Source: Micropterus salmoides
Lineage: Eukaryota; Chordata; Actinopteri; Centrarchiformes; Centrarchidae
Direction: 5' to 3'
DNA: 64,000 nucleotides
Assembly (NCBI RefSeq): GCF_014851395.1
Contig: NW_024040374.1
Location: 28,290,772 to 28,354,771 of the forward strand
The position numbers and the translations under genes were made by a program. Below are positions 21,110-31,819 of this stretch, one piece after another. Within the stretch, counting starts at the first letter, position 1; every line of letters starts with the position of its first letter. A model generated the notes under the pieces. That model did not search any database and was not told where the DNA came from. It saw only the letters and a list, made by a program, of their open reading frames with translations.

Positions 21110-22057
21110 CCTCTATAAATAAAGAGCCAAATTGGGGCAATTAGGAACGTAAAAGTTGCCTGAGTGGTAGAAGTGCCAAAACTTTGTGCTGGCAGTAATC
21201 TTGGCTTCACAGCGGGCCGTGGCCCCGGCCTCAACCTCTGTCTTTTATCTTCCCTTTGTTGGCATGGCTGCGTTGAAACAGAGGTTCAACACATCTCCTC
21301 CCTCCTCTGGTGTGGCTCTGCAAAGATGATTGCCTTCTAGTAACAAGCCTCTGCCCTGCATCACCGCTACCACCACCACTATACCTCACCCCACCTCTCC
21401 CCCCTTTCTCCTTCTCTTTCTCCCTTGTTCCCTAGCTCTATGCTTAGCAAACATCAAAGGGACCTATCATACCCCAATGGCTTAAATCTTTTAACAGGGA
21501 ATAACAGCCGGAGTACATCCAGACCCCTCGCGTCCCACAGTCATGTCACCACGTGTTTCGCCAGGGGAGAGGCTCTGGCCGGGTGGAGATCTTTTCTGGT
21601 GGTGCGTGTTCTCTCTGCAGGACCGTGAGGGGGGGCCCCTGCACTGTGATCAGGGGCCAGGCCAAATTCTGTTTGAAATGTGAATGGGCTAATTTTCATC
21701 AGCCTCCCTCATGCTAGGGGAGGTCCCAGGTGCCACAGCATGCCAAGGGTCATCATTAGAAGACGGCTGTCTTCAAAAAAAATATGATATATAAAAAAAA
21801 AAAGCAGGCACGCCACTGCATCTAGTGGCAATGTTTCTCTTTTATTCTTTTATTATTTCTCTGTTAAATTCATAAACATTAATGAACAAAATTTATACAA
21901 CCCACATGCTCCTTCTGCGAGCCTCCCACATCTTTCACTTTTTCTTTAGCTGATTTCTTTCATTCTTTCTTTTTATTTCACCCCCTTTTTTCCTCGGCTG
22001 CTGTATAAACAAACAAAATAGTGACTGAAAATGTGGAGACGACCTAGCTCGAGATAT
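21110..22057. promoter_or_regulatory. Candidate regulatory block with low-complexity interruptions
   Basis: Balanced sequence at 21120-21340 ('gggcaattaggaacg') and 21425-21770 is separated by pyrimidine-rich DNA at 21360-21430. An A-rich stretch at 21774-21802 and T-rich DNA to 22000 follow. No coding domain is seen in the 67-codon frame at 21425-21628. Confidence 0.28.
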
Positions 22058-22090
22058 GGGGGTGGGGTGGGGGTGGGGAGGTGGGGGGGG
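22058..22090 (+). other. Strong G-quadruplex motif
   Basis: Five runs of 4-8 G are separated by single T or A/T spacers (ggggg-t-gggg-t-ggggg-t-gggg-aggt-gggggggg), with loops of 1-4 bases. Short loops with long G runs are the most stable class of intramolecular quadruplex. It lies between two motif-rich blocks. Confidence 0.8.
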
Positions 22091-22560
22091 TTCATATCTG
22101 ATTTGAAATTCAGACGGATTGCATGATCAAAGGAGGCTCAATATCTCTCAGCTGTTCAAAGGGACTTGTATAAAACAAATGTGATGTGACCAAGTGTAGA
22201 GGAGCACTCATTAAGAGCTAAAGCAGATAATGACAGGTAAGATGAGGAGCTAGCGCCGTGCTCTAATTCTCTCCCCCCACTGAACAGGCATTTGTTTGCT
22301 TTTGCGTGTGTTTTTGTGTGTCTTCCTCGCGCCTGCGTTTCTGTTGCTTTTGATATTGATTAGGGAGGGAATAGGAGAAGAGGTACACGAGGGTTTCAGA
22401 CACTGCTATCCTGCTCCCTTTTGTCAGAGACAGCCCTTGAGTTCTTGCTGTTGTTCTCTGCCATGCGCCAGCGCGGGGAGTTTGGGTTGCTTTGCACACA
22501 AAGTCACAAGGAGCTAAACGCCTCCCTTTAGGGTCTGCAGGGTATAAACCACCCCATTGT
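22091..22560. promoter_or_regulatory. Candidate regulatory block
   Basis: Balanced sequence with no repeat. Mirror-image open frames at 22263-22517 on both strands show no domain. The texture is similar to neighbouring blocks; function is inferred only. Confidence 0.25.
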
Positions 22561-22859
22561 TTTCTCTTTTGTGTTGTTAGGAGAAGTGAGCGAATGTGAA
22601 TTTTACACCCACCTCGTCAAGGCGTTGTATAATAAAGAGCAACTTTATGCATTTACGACTAGAAGAAAAATATATCAATCTAATGAACCAACTGTACCTG
22701 CTCTGGAGAGGATGGGGGTCTCAAGTGATGTGCTGTTTCAAACATAATACATGTACTAGATGCTTTAAGCTTATAATCTACACCAATAGAGAAACAAAAC
22801 TATGCAAAACAAACAACAACAAAAAGATATTAAGCATTACATATATGTTTGATGTTTTG
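22561..22859. other. AT-rich spacer
   Basis: Nothing is recognised. The 137-codon frame 22596-23009 starts here, crosses a compositional boundary and has no domain. Confidence 0.4.
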
Positions 22860-23960
22860 CCTTTTTCTCAGACAAGTCCTTTCCCCCTGTCTCTCTGTTT
22901 TCGGGTCCTGACCTTCAGCGAGCACACGGCTCCAAATGAGCCAGGTCAGTTTTGGAGTCTTTTTGTGCTTGGAGGAGCCATGAAATATTCAGGCTCAGTG
23001 CTTCCCTGAGACCAGACTGGTGGCTGTGGCTTTGTTAGCACGCCTCGCCCTGCACTCCTGTCCAGTGTCCACTCTGCACCTTGAACCATCGTCTTGAGGG
23101 GGTGGGCTCGGGTGTCCACTCCCTCCGGACAAAATGTCCCATTTTCTGCTCATCTTCACCGAAGGTTTTTCCCGCACTTCTCAACGAGAATTCTCCATGC
23201 CGTCATGCAATTCCTCCCACCTCATTGCTTGATAGAAGTATATGTGTATGGCTATTTCCAGCAGGTAAGGGTGTGGGATATAGCTCTATGTGGACTTTGT
23301 CAATTCATGACCAATGGCGAGGTCCTGCATTATACACTAAGCTGAGCAGGAGAGCAGGTTTGTTTTATTCACAACCTTGTGGATTCAAACAGATTGCTCA
23401 GACTGGGGAATTGAAGCAGATACTATCATACAGGTCAAAGACATGGAGAGAGAACAGGTAGGAATAAACTATGTATAAAAGCACTGGTAAGCTTCAGCCT
23501 CAGGCAAGCTACATGGGCTACAATGTTACCCTCCCGAAAGCCACAATCAATTCTTGGCTTCACCATATCCAAATGTTTATTTTTGCTCGGCTGAAATATA
23601 ATGACACGTCGTTTTGAGATGCAATTGTACCCTTGGCTCGCATTGGTATTACAGAGCGCCTTGGTGAGATTTACCTTGGTTTGGAATGAGTTCAGAGCAG
23701 ATCAAATTCAAACAAGTTCTAAATACTGAGAGTTTGAGTCTCGCTGTTCATTATAAATCGAGAACTGGGATGGATTCACATTGTTTCTGTTGCCTTTTGA
23801 GCACACGCATTGCATTTCTAGAGAAGTCAACACCAGCCAGTTTCAGCGATTCAAATCACTCCAGACTCCAAATCCTGCATGTCATAGCTAACAGGTGTAA
23901 CATATTACTGCTCTATCCCTCCTCTATAAAATAATGCCCCATCACACCCACAAATATTAC
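22860..23960. promoter_or_regulatory. Candidate conserved regulatory block
   Basis: About 1.1 kb of repeat-free, balanced sequence. The frame 23081-23461 (126 codons) overlaps others in two further frames and on the minus strand, and contains no domain or signal peptide. A donor-like 'aacaggtagga' at 23454 has no matching exon. Non-coding regulatory sequence is the most likely reading. Confidence 0.3.
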
Positions 23961-24300
23961 CATCACATTCAGATTCATAACACTGATGGCTTTCAAGCAT
24001 CATCTATATAATCCTGGAATAATTTCCCCATGCGTCCATATCAGGAGTCATAAATAACTGTTCCGTGACAAAATCCTTTGTAAAAGGGCATGCTGTCTGT
24101 GTGGGTGTCGCTGCAGTGTGTCCGTGCTGTGTGATATATAAACCCGACTACCTGCTCCGTCTAGCCTGACATGCTCTTAATCCAGCCTGACGAAGGGATG
24201 CGCTCTGCCGGTTAGCGGGGGCTTCACCGAGGCGGTGGGCGGCTCCGCAACCCCAAATCCCACCTCCACCCCAATCTTTCCCTCACCCTCAGACACACTA
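23961..24300. promoter_or_regulatory. CpG-dense patch in balanced sequence
   Basis: The part from about 24188 to 24252 carries about eight CpG within 65 bases ('ctgccggttagcggggg', 'caccgaggcggtgggcggc') in otherwise CpG-poor DNA. A TATA-like 'gatatataaacc' lies about 55 bases upstream at 24133. This is promoter-like, but no transcript start or exon can be assigned. Confidence 0.28.
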
Positions 24301-24780
24301 GATCCATAAGTATTCCATTAACCCCAGTCCTATGTCTGAAGAGCTGAACATGGCTAAATCAATGAGTATGTGTATCTGCCCATATGAGCTTTGTCTGTTT
24401 GTGTCTTTGTCTATGTTAATGCATCATACCTGTACAAATGTGACTATATCTCTGGTTCCCTGTCAGCACTGAGAGCCTGCTGTAAACAAGGTAAAGCACT
24501 CATTGGCTGCGGATACGCCCGTAGTGTCTTTGCTCCTTTACTGCAGGGCCCTGTAGGCCTTTTGCAGGCTGCAGTCCCCTGCAAAACAGCATGGGGTCCC
24601 AGGCTAGGGGGGTGGCTGATTCACCTACTTTGAGCTGGTAGTACCTTAGGGGTTTTAATATGAATGAATACATCACACGCACTACCTTACACACACAAAT
24701 GTGTATCCATGTGTGCATGATAGCAAACACAACACCATGCTGGAGTTCCATTCATTGCTTTGATAGTTAGTGTACCGTAG
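24301..24780. other. Non-coding spacer
   Basis: The small frames at 24391-24633 (+) and 24500-24751 (-) overlap and have no domains. Nothing else is recognised. Confidence 0.35.
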
Positions 24781-24831
24781 CCCTGACCCTAATGTGGTCA
24801 TAACCCTAACCCTGCCCTGCCCTAACCTTGA
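24781..24831 (+). repeat. Short telomere-like (CCCTAA) degenerate array
   Basis: Variants ccctga, ccctaa, ccctaaccctgccctgccctaa occur within 50 bases. Short degenerate arrays like this are common in fish and do not imply a chromosome fusion. Confidence 0.55.
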
Positions 24832-25140
24832 TGGAGACACAGTTCATTTTTTTTGCTGAGTTTAACTGCAGTGAAAGCCAATTTGGGAAAGCAAATAGTC
24901 CACAATCAATCAAGCTATCCCCCACTCAACTGGGTTGAATCCAAAAGCGCTCTTCTTTTGTGCCATTGTCTAGAAACACAAACACAACAGCGTGCACAAC
25001 CAAAAAAGAATTCTGGATAATCTTGCATTTTCCTAAACCTGTGCATTGCATTCCTGCTACAACGCATCTCTTAGGTACAGCAGCCTCTCCCACAGGAGCA
25101 GGCTGTCAGGCAGGCACTGATTTATAGCTGCAATACTTCA
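24832..25140. other. Non-coding spacer
   Basis: Nothing is recognised. Confidence 0.35.
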
Positions 25141-25146
25141 CATTCA

Positions 25147-25159
25147 CACTAGGGGGCAG
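25147..25159 (+). promoter_or_regulatory. CTCF-like core motif
   Basis: The word cactagggggcag matches the CTCF core at all but the first consensus base. With the minus-strand core at 3075-3086 the pair points outward (divergent). Binding cannot be judged from sequence. Confidence 0.35.
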
Positions 25160-26089
25160 TATGTGCCTGAAAAAACATTGACACTGATAGAGGCGATGCC
25201 TTGACAGGCCCGTGCGCCCGCTCCCAAAAAATTAAATGAAAATTTAAAGTCAAATTGATGTTTTCCTCTATAAAGGCTATCCTCACAGCACACATCAGCA
25301 ACGTTGCTACGAGGCGAGCCATGTATGTTGCCTGTGAATTTAAGAGCCTCTAAATAATATGTTCCGCAGTGAGGCTCTATACATGGCGTTTTTTTTTACT
25401 AAATGAAGCATAGCAATAGTACTTTAGCAGGATTGGTGGCTAGTACCCGATCTTCACAGCATACTTTTACAGAAAGGCATCAACTATTGTCTTGTCAGCT
25501 ATATCTCATGAAAGTAGCAGTCATGGGGGGCTACACATGAAGCTGTGCTACGGATGGAAAATGTTTTTAGAATTAAAGACATGTAGCCTATGCAGATTTA
25601 CAGTAGGCTAATAATGCAATTACATGAAAACAAATGTGCAGTTATGTTTATTTTTTTATTATTCATTTAAAATGATTGGCGTGGCTGCGGGTGTCTGGAT
25701 CATTCACATTGCTCCTCTGTTATGGCCTTACATTGACATTTGTGTTACGTACACTGTTGCTTAGGCCCATCCAGTGAATCCACGAAAACTCTACTTCACG
25801 CTGTAGCGATCGTGTGAAATCATTTTGAGGAGCTCTGCATTTGAACGTGTGCAGATGGAGATCATTCTCTGCTCTGCAGTCACGCACAATTTGATGCGCT
25901 TGAATAGTTTGAAAAAATAACAAACAACAACAAACAAAACAAATGATGAGCGGAACAAAACATTCGTTTACGTTTCCATCTTAAAAATGCAGGCGTGTAT
26001 GACCACGGCGCTAACACGTGCACAGGTCTATGAACAGAGTCAATTAGTAGCGGCTGCAGATTATTTCTTAATTAAATAGGGGCTACCTT
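25160..26089. other. Non-coding DNA, nothing recognised
   Basis: Mixed composition. The region 25790-25920 is balanced in texture, and the 67-codon minus-strand frame there has no domain. Confidence 0.35.
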
Positions 26090-26480
26090 AACCACAAAGG
26101 TACAGCAGCTCACACCTCACAACACTAACAGCTGCCAGGCCTTGTTCTGCTCAGAGAGAGGGGGCTGTTCATTAAGCGGCGCTATCTCTCCTGGGCTTGT
26201 CCACCTGCCTTGATCACGTTTGCATTAATAATGCATCGCCGAGTGCAGTAATACAACCATTACATTCGCTGCTCTTCTCAGCCTCTTGCTGGCAGCTCTG
26301 CCACCACAACATGGAGGGGGGGGGGACTGTAATCTTTTTCTCCTTTATCCAGGGCTTCTCTAATATTGCCACCCCAAAGAACACATCCCTGCTGCACACA
26401 CCAGAATGGCTTTACCCTTTCTCTTTTGGGTTCACTACACTTTGAAAACAATACAGTAGACACGCTTCCGCCGGATGAAA
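26090..26480. promoter_or_regulatory. Candidate conserved regulatory block
   Basis: Balanced, repeat-free sequence with a palindromic homeodomain/POU-type site tgcatt-aat-aatgca at 26221-26235. A run of ten G occupies 26316-26325 in 'atggagggggg'. Overlapping frames on both strands have no domain. Confidence 0.38.
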
Positions 26481-26980
26481 GTTGACCATTTGGAGTCACA
26501 ATCTGAAGAACGCTCATTCCTCCCAATTCCTTATCTGGTATAGGCTAGTATGTACTGTAGCAGCTGAAGAACAAGAGTGTTTGTTTCCTAGTGAGAGAAA
26601 GAGAGAAGAGCCGAATGATGAGGATTCTCAGCCGCCGATATGCTTTTCAAGGTGACCATGAATTTTAATGGTAGCTTGAATTGTTTGGGAATATTCCCTT
26701 CAATTACTGGAATCGCCTGATAGGAATAGATTGGGGGAGATTTGCATAGATTTCAAACACCTGTAATTAAATCTAAATGTGGCGTGGCCTTTATCAAACA
26801 GCGGGCTTTCCATGGCCCCCCCCCCCCAAAAAAGAAAAAAAAATACCCGGCGAAAAAGACATCATTTCCAGGGATCCCATTCTTGTTAAAATTCACAGAA
26901 TAATTTTCTTTGTATAGGAGAACAGTATATCCAAACAGTCAATAGGAGAAATTGAACCAGTTGCGCAGCACCCATGACTG
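26481..26980. promoter_or_regulatory. Candidate regulatory block with a C12 tract
   Basis: Balanced sequence with homeodomain-like words ('ttttaatggtagc' near 26664, 'ctgtaattaaatc' near 26761). Twelve consecutive C at 26816-26827 are followed by an A-rich run. Function is inferred from texture only. Confidence 0.28.
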
Positions 26981-27282
26981 CTTGCTGGTTGGGTAAATAT
27001 TACATATTATTTTCTAATGTAACTCTCCTAAGCCTGAGCTCAGATTTCCATTTGGAAGCAAACATTAAGGAGATTCAGGAGCCATCCAAATGGCCAAGTA
27101 ATTAATGTTACCGCGCACGCCCAAGATATTAGAATGTTAACAGTGTTGGAGCCATGTGATTCCGAATACAGAGTGAGGGCTTTATTACTACGGCCCAGAC
27201 AGGGGGTGACATCCCTCCTAATTGGGGACATCAGAGTTCCTGCTGCTGCGTCTCATCCTCAGTTCAGATCGCTCCTTTTTTT
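26981..27282. promoter_or_regulatory. Candidate conserved regulatory block
   Basis: Repeat-free sequence with taattaat at 27099-27106 next to a CpG-bearing 'accgcgcacg'. Sense and antisense frames (27040-27231, 27134-27370) overlap without domains. Confidence 0.35.
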
Positions 27283-27344
27283 TTTTTTAATTTATTCACT
27301 CCCCCCATCCCCTCCCCTTTCCCCTTCTCTCTCTCTCTCGCTCC
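27283..27344. repeat. Poly-T and pyrimidine tract with (CT)7
   Basis: A T run near 27278-27288 is followed by C/T-rich DNA ending in (CT)7 at about 27326-27339. It lies about 95 bases before a 64-base purine (GA) tract. Confidence 0.85.
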
Positions 27345-27432
27345 TTATCACTGGGATCTGCTCTCATTAGCAGTCGGCTGCCCCCCCCGTTTGCATTTCA
27401 AGTGGCGGCGCTGTGCGTGAGCAGCTCCGCGC

Positions 27433-27435
<3 letters not shown>

Positions 27436-27499
<64 letters not shown>
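27436..27499. repeat. (GA)32 microsatellite with one interruption
   Basis: Sixty-four bases of GA are broken only by a C at 27464. Both flanks are CpG-rich ('ggcggcgctgtgcg', 'ctccgcgctagg', 'acggtcgtacgc'). GA tracts of this kind are nucleosome-disfavouring and GAGA-factor-like. The frames 27398-27583 and 27402-27680 encode Ser-Leu or Arg-Glu repeats purely from it. Confidence 0.95.
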
Positions 27500-27502
<3 letters not shown>

Positions 27503-27870
27503 GTCGTACGCTGTTGACGCTTCATCACTGCAGCTTCCCGACATCTGGGGCCGTCTTTTTTCCCATGAGCACCAGTGTGTCATTAACAGGATTAATCTGG
27601 GCCCTAATTTCCTAATGATCGCTGTTTTAATGTATGTGAACGAGTGCAGTCTCTTGACTCATTACCGCCAATTTGCCTGAGACACACATAATCAGACTCT
27701 CTAACAACCCACCAACATTTATTTTTGCTAATATGATTTTTTTCCCCCCACTGTGGATAGAGCAAACACAGTTTAGTTCTGCATGAGTGGATTCCCAATC
27801 AGTTGCTGACTATACTCTTCACCAACACTGAATGACATGCAAATGAGCCAAATCTCATTTATCTCTGTGT
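27500..27870. promoter_or_regulatory. Candidate conserved regulatory block
   Basis: This repeat-free block has a paired bicoid-type (OTX/PITX/GSC) site ggattaatc at 27589-27597, an octamer ATGCAAAT at 27837-27844, and several attag/taat words between ('cctaatttcctaatgatc'). It is one of the stronger enhancer-like segments. Conservation is untested. Confidence 0.4.
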
Positions 27871-28753
27871 GTGTGGCCTACTGTTAAGCTCAACAGAGGT
27901 TGGTTAATGTATTTCCTTATATTATGAAGTACACCGGATCCTGAGGTAACAGCGCTGTGCAACTGCGGCACAAAAATAGGATCTGACCTCCTGTGATAGC
28001 AAGTAAATACATTGCCAGTTTGAGTTTGAACACACACAATACAATGTGGTGGAAAACCAGTAAGTCTAACTTAACATTAACATCAAGTATAGCCTACCAT
28101 TGACTGGGGAAATGGTTGGGGATTTGTGGCTAGTGGAACCACACCATCCAATAAACACACAGATGTATTCAAGCCCCGGGGCAGCTGCAGGGCAGACCTG
28201 TGAAACCTGGCCATGGTGTCTTGGTTTAAGGGAAAAGTCTCAAGGATCTTCACCCAGGAGGATCCTCTGTGGCTTCTGTGACAGTTGACCTTTAACCCCC
28301 CCCTCTGTGGTGGTTGGAAAAAAATGGTTCAAGTCGCATGTTTGCAGGTCAGCAGCTCCTGTGTGATTTCATAAAGCTGAACCTCAGCAGAAAGTGAGGA
28401 TGACACAATCTTTAATATTAATGTTTGACGTACAGAACACCGTCCATAAAGGTTTGTTTCGAGATTTTATCAAGATGAAGTATTTAAAAATTAGCTGTAT
28501 GTAAAGCTAAAGCTATGTATAATTAGGTATGGTTCATTCATTGTTTAAAACAGCTACAGTGTAACGTTCATGGTGAGTTCTTCTGAATATAAAAAACTTG
28601 TGTTTTGGGAAAGGAAAATTTTTGTGGCAGGTGTTTTTTTCTTCGTGGAGTTTGGGACAGAACACAAAGTTCTTTGCTTGCCATAATGATTTATGTATAA
28701 AGTTATGTTATTGTCTGGCAAACTCACACTGTATTTCTGCTACCTTACACCCA
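27871..28753. other. Non-coding DNA, nothing recognised
   Basis: Mixed composition, more AT-rich after 28390. Small frames at 27855-28288 have no domain. Confidence 0.35.
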
Positions 28754-29110
28754 ACGGTGGAAGACGTTTAGGATCATTTACTTAAGTTCAAGTATAGAAA
28801 TACTACATTTAGTACCTGCATTCAGAATTATACGTAAGTTAAAGAAGGGAAGTATTGTCAGCAAAAACATCAAAAGTACTCATTATGCTGAGTGGTCCTT
28901 TACAGAGTGTCATAAATATTATTTTATTGTATTATTATTGCTGTAATATGCGGCTTCCACAGTAGTGTTGTAGTAGTAGTCATTTTAACAAATTTTTATA
29001 TTGTTGGATAATTTGATCTATAACAATATATTTTAAATCCAAATCACAGGTTTTGTAAAATCTGCAATCTGTAATTATAGCTGTGAGACAAGCAACTAAG
29101 TAAAACAATT
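28754..29110 (+). repeat. Dispersed fish repeat, family D (5' part)
   Basis: It opens 'acggtggaagacgtttagga', then 'tttacttaagttcaagtata', 'cctgcattcagaat' and 'aaaagtactcattatgctga'. This is the well-known teleost repeat beginning 'gtggaagaagtactcagatc'. Only the left part is recognisable; the right end is lost or too diverged. Confidence 0.65.
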
Positions 29111-29489
29111 AAGAAATTACAAAACCAAAACAGACTTTCCAACATTAAATCACCACATGTACTATCATGCCCATCTGTGAAATGTAAACAACAATCAATA
29201 GTCATTTGGGTCATTCAATAGGCATTGTATGTGGTTGGACAAAAGCTGCCATGTGAAATTCTTAAACTGACATTACATCTTATATAATATACTGCCACAC
29301 CCAAAGAAATTTCATTTTTTATTATTTAAAAGGGAGCCAGGGTTACAAACCATGATGACCAACAAAATAACAAATGCATGAATCAAAATTAATTAAATCT
29401 GCATTAGAAAGGACAAGAGTGACCAGGGACATCAGGTAGACTGAGACACATGGTCAGAATAGTGATGAAGAAAGCACCCTAAAATATAT
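29111..29489. other. AT-rich spacer
   Basis: Nothing is recognised. Confidence 0.4.
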
Positions 29490-29625
29490 TAAATATCTAT
29501 ATACCTATATGTGGGGCCTTCAGTGTGTGAGTATGTGTGAATGTAATGTAGTGTAAAGCGCTGTAAAGAGTGGTCGGAAGACTCGAATGCGCTGTACATT
29601 TACAGTCCCTTTACCACTAATTCAC
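29490..29625 (+). repeat. SINE 3' tail
   Basis: The words 'gtgtgagtatgtgtgaatgt', 'gtgtaaagcgctgtaaagag', 'tggtcggaagactcgaatgc' and 'gctgtacatttacagtcc' form the 3' half of the tRNA-like repeat family seen in the other orientation at 4927-5140. Confidence 0.6.
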
Positions 29626-29689
29626 ATAATAAAATACATCATGTAGCAACTTTGTTACCGTGCCAACAGAGGAAGCCAAATCTCCAACC

Positions 29690-30660
29690 TGCTGACGCAC
29701 AGCTGCCAACAATGCAACACTCAGGACCCAATATTTGAAAATTCATGTGAAAGGCATTTAAACATGATTGAAACCTGATTTAATCTGTGACAAAATATTA
29801 ATTAAGGCACTTTAAATGCCAGCCTGCTAATTGGTTTGCACCTGCATACGAGGAGCAGATTTCATGATTAATATTACCCCCAACTCAGCCCTCTATCCCC
29901 GGTAAAAACTCCTGGTACAAGTAGAGGAGTGCAGGGTAAATATTGAATCTGGGACTAAACTCCTGCTGTACACGGCAGAGCAGGAGAAGGAGATGTGTGA
30001 GAGTTGAGAAGCTGCTCTAATTAAGAAGCTGTAATCAGGCTTGGAGCTAGGGGGTAACTCCCTGGGTGTCATTTGTGATATTAAACCATGCTGTCCTCCT
30101 CCTTCTGTTTGTTGTGCTTCACTGGCTGGAGCTAATCCCTTTTAATATAGCCGCAAATATGCAAATGGTCGTTTCAATATACCAAACCTTCGAAAGCTAT
30201 CCTCTTTTAATTCAACAAAAGTTAAGAGCAGGACCTTGTCAGTCAAACTCCCTTTTCCCTCATAACAATACTAATGTTTTCCCATTACGCACAGTCCAAC
30301 TAATTAAGGGGAAGTTTGTGTGGAGAAGGATTTGTGGTTCCCAGGAGAATGCAGGACATGGCCTTTTTCACATCTTAGGGCCGGTCTCAGGTGGATCTGA
30401 AAGTTATTTGCTTACACTCTTCAAATCTTCATAAAATAATGCAAAACTGGAAATGCACATAACAAACCTCTTGAGTCCGGTCTAGACCAGCTCCCCTGGC
30501 AGACGCAATACTCTCTACATGAGCAGTCGTGGTATGAAAAGCTCAGCATCACAGTCTGTGAATAGATGGCGCAGTTTGTGAGCGGGGCTCGAAAGGCCAA
30601 GTACCCCACAATGAGATAGCAGCATTTATATCCTCGCGACACAATTCATAAATAATGGAT
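29690..30660. promoter_or_regulatory. Candidate conserved regulatory block, motif-dense
   Basis: About 1 kb without repeats. It has ttaattaa at 29798-29805, a 'catgattaatatta' word near 29865, a TAATCC bicoid-type site at 30133-30138 and an octamer ATGCAAAT at 30159-30166. The frame 30066-30434 (122 codons) starts hydrophobic by chance and has no signal-peptide cleavage context or domain. With 12725-13260 and 27500-27870 this is a leading enhancer candidate. Confidence 0.42.
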
Positions 30661-30802
30661 GAATCTGTAGATCTCTAGCACCCTGTGCATCTACATGTCA
30701 CAAGTGACTCAATGATGATACCATAAAGCAGAGCTAAAGTGGTTTAAGGTCTATTCTGTGGAAGTCTCAGGATAAAGAGGGCTAAAAGAACCAAGGGACA
30801 TA

Positions 30803-30843
30803 CTTCCTCTAGTATTCCTCCCTGTGGGGAATACTAGAGGAAG
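30803..30843. repeat. Perfect 16-bp hairpin
   Basis: Arm 30803-30818 (cttcctctagtattcc) is exactly complementary to 30828-30843, around a 9-base loop. The core 'ctagtattcc' has no match to a known miRNA seed that I recall. It may be a DNA cruciform, a transposon relic or an RNA hairpin. Confidence 0.9.
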
Positions 30844-31819
30844 AAAAACTCTGCTCTCAGCTGCTTAACCTCCCGGCTAAAAGCAACCCAAGAACACTGT
30901 TACTGCCAGCTGATGGTGGGAGTTTCACAAGTACAGCCCGAGTAGATGCTGAATTCACACCTCGTCTCAGAAATAAAGTCACAATGAATAGGTGGGTGAA
31001 ACTCATATTAAAGCGTCTTAAAGCGATTCAAAGCAGATCAGTCAGTTATGAAGTGCAACAGCACTGAAGTAGCTTGGTTATCTGTTGTGTGCGGTGGCCC
31101 ACGGAGCTCAACGAACGGCTGTCGAGGGTGTTGGACGGTGTGTTAGTTTTAACATTCTGAGTGCATCATGATTGAGACATTATTGCAGGTATTTACTATA
31201 CACCTGGAGCCGTTTGCACCAGCTGTTCATAAGTTCAAACTTAACCTATTCGCAACATGTTTACTAAGTGGAGATTTGCATATCACTAAAACAGTCAAAA
31301 CTAACATTAGCATGCTAATATATGACCCCTTCAGAGCGAAGAGTAATAGGTTAGTTGACCTGAAATTGATAAATGCTGTTTAATAATGATGTGAATCTTG
31401 AAGATTTTAATCACATTTCACCAATATAACCCAACAATAATATGTCATTTTATATATTTAACACCACAAATTATTAAACATTATTTATTACATTTGACTA
31501 AACAAATAAAGGATGTCAGTTAGGTTAGCATAATGGTATATTTTCCTTTCATTCTGAAGTGTATGTATACTAACTCTGAAACACATATATTTCACCATGC
31601 ATGCAGGTATAAAAAAAAGTTTGTCCTACATTTACAACAGATAAATGTTTTTGAAAGTTGTGCTGTTTACATAGTTAATTGCTCTTGATTGAACAGTGCT
31701 CAAGATGTTTTTAATAAACACTAGTTTGAAACTAGCTAGTTTCTATGAACCTCAGAAGGACTTTACGTTCAACCTTATGTAACGTATTTATGAATAGCTT
31801 GTACAACCAAATCCTGGTG
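30844..31819. other. Non-coding DNA, AT-rich
   Basis: Balanced to 31150, then AT-rich. 'acattagcatgctaatatatg' near 31303 resembles words in dispersed family B but is too short to place. The 71-codon frame at 31168 has no domain. Confidence 0.35.

Noticed and set aside
22596..23009. Longest open frame of the window (137 codons)
   Set aside because: It spans an AT-rich to balanced boundary, has no domain, no Kozak context or splice sites, and ends at a random stop. The expected number of such frames in 64 kb is not small.
23081..23461. 126-codon open frame
   Set aside because: It overlaps open frames in another plus frame and on the minus strand, with no domain. The low stop density comes from composition.
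24781..24831. Interstitial telomere marking a chromosome fusion
   Set aside because: Only a few degenerate units; too short to support a fusion.
27398..27680. Ser-Leu and Arg-Glu repeat proteins
   Set aside because: They are translation of the (GA)32 microsatellite.
30066..30434. 122-codon frame with a hydrophobic start, as if a signal peptide
   Set aside because: No other coding evidence exists. It lies in a block full of TAAT and octamer words, and the hydrophobic start is T-rich sequence.
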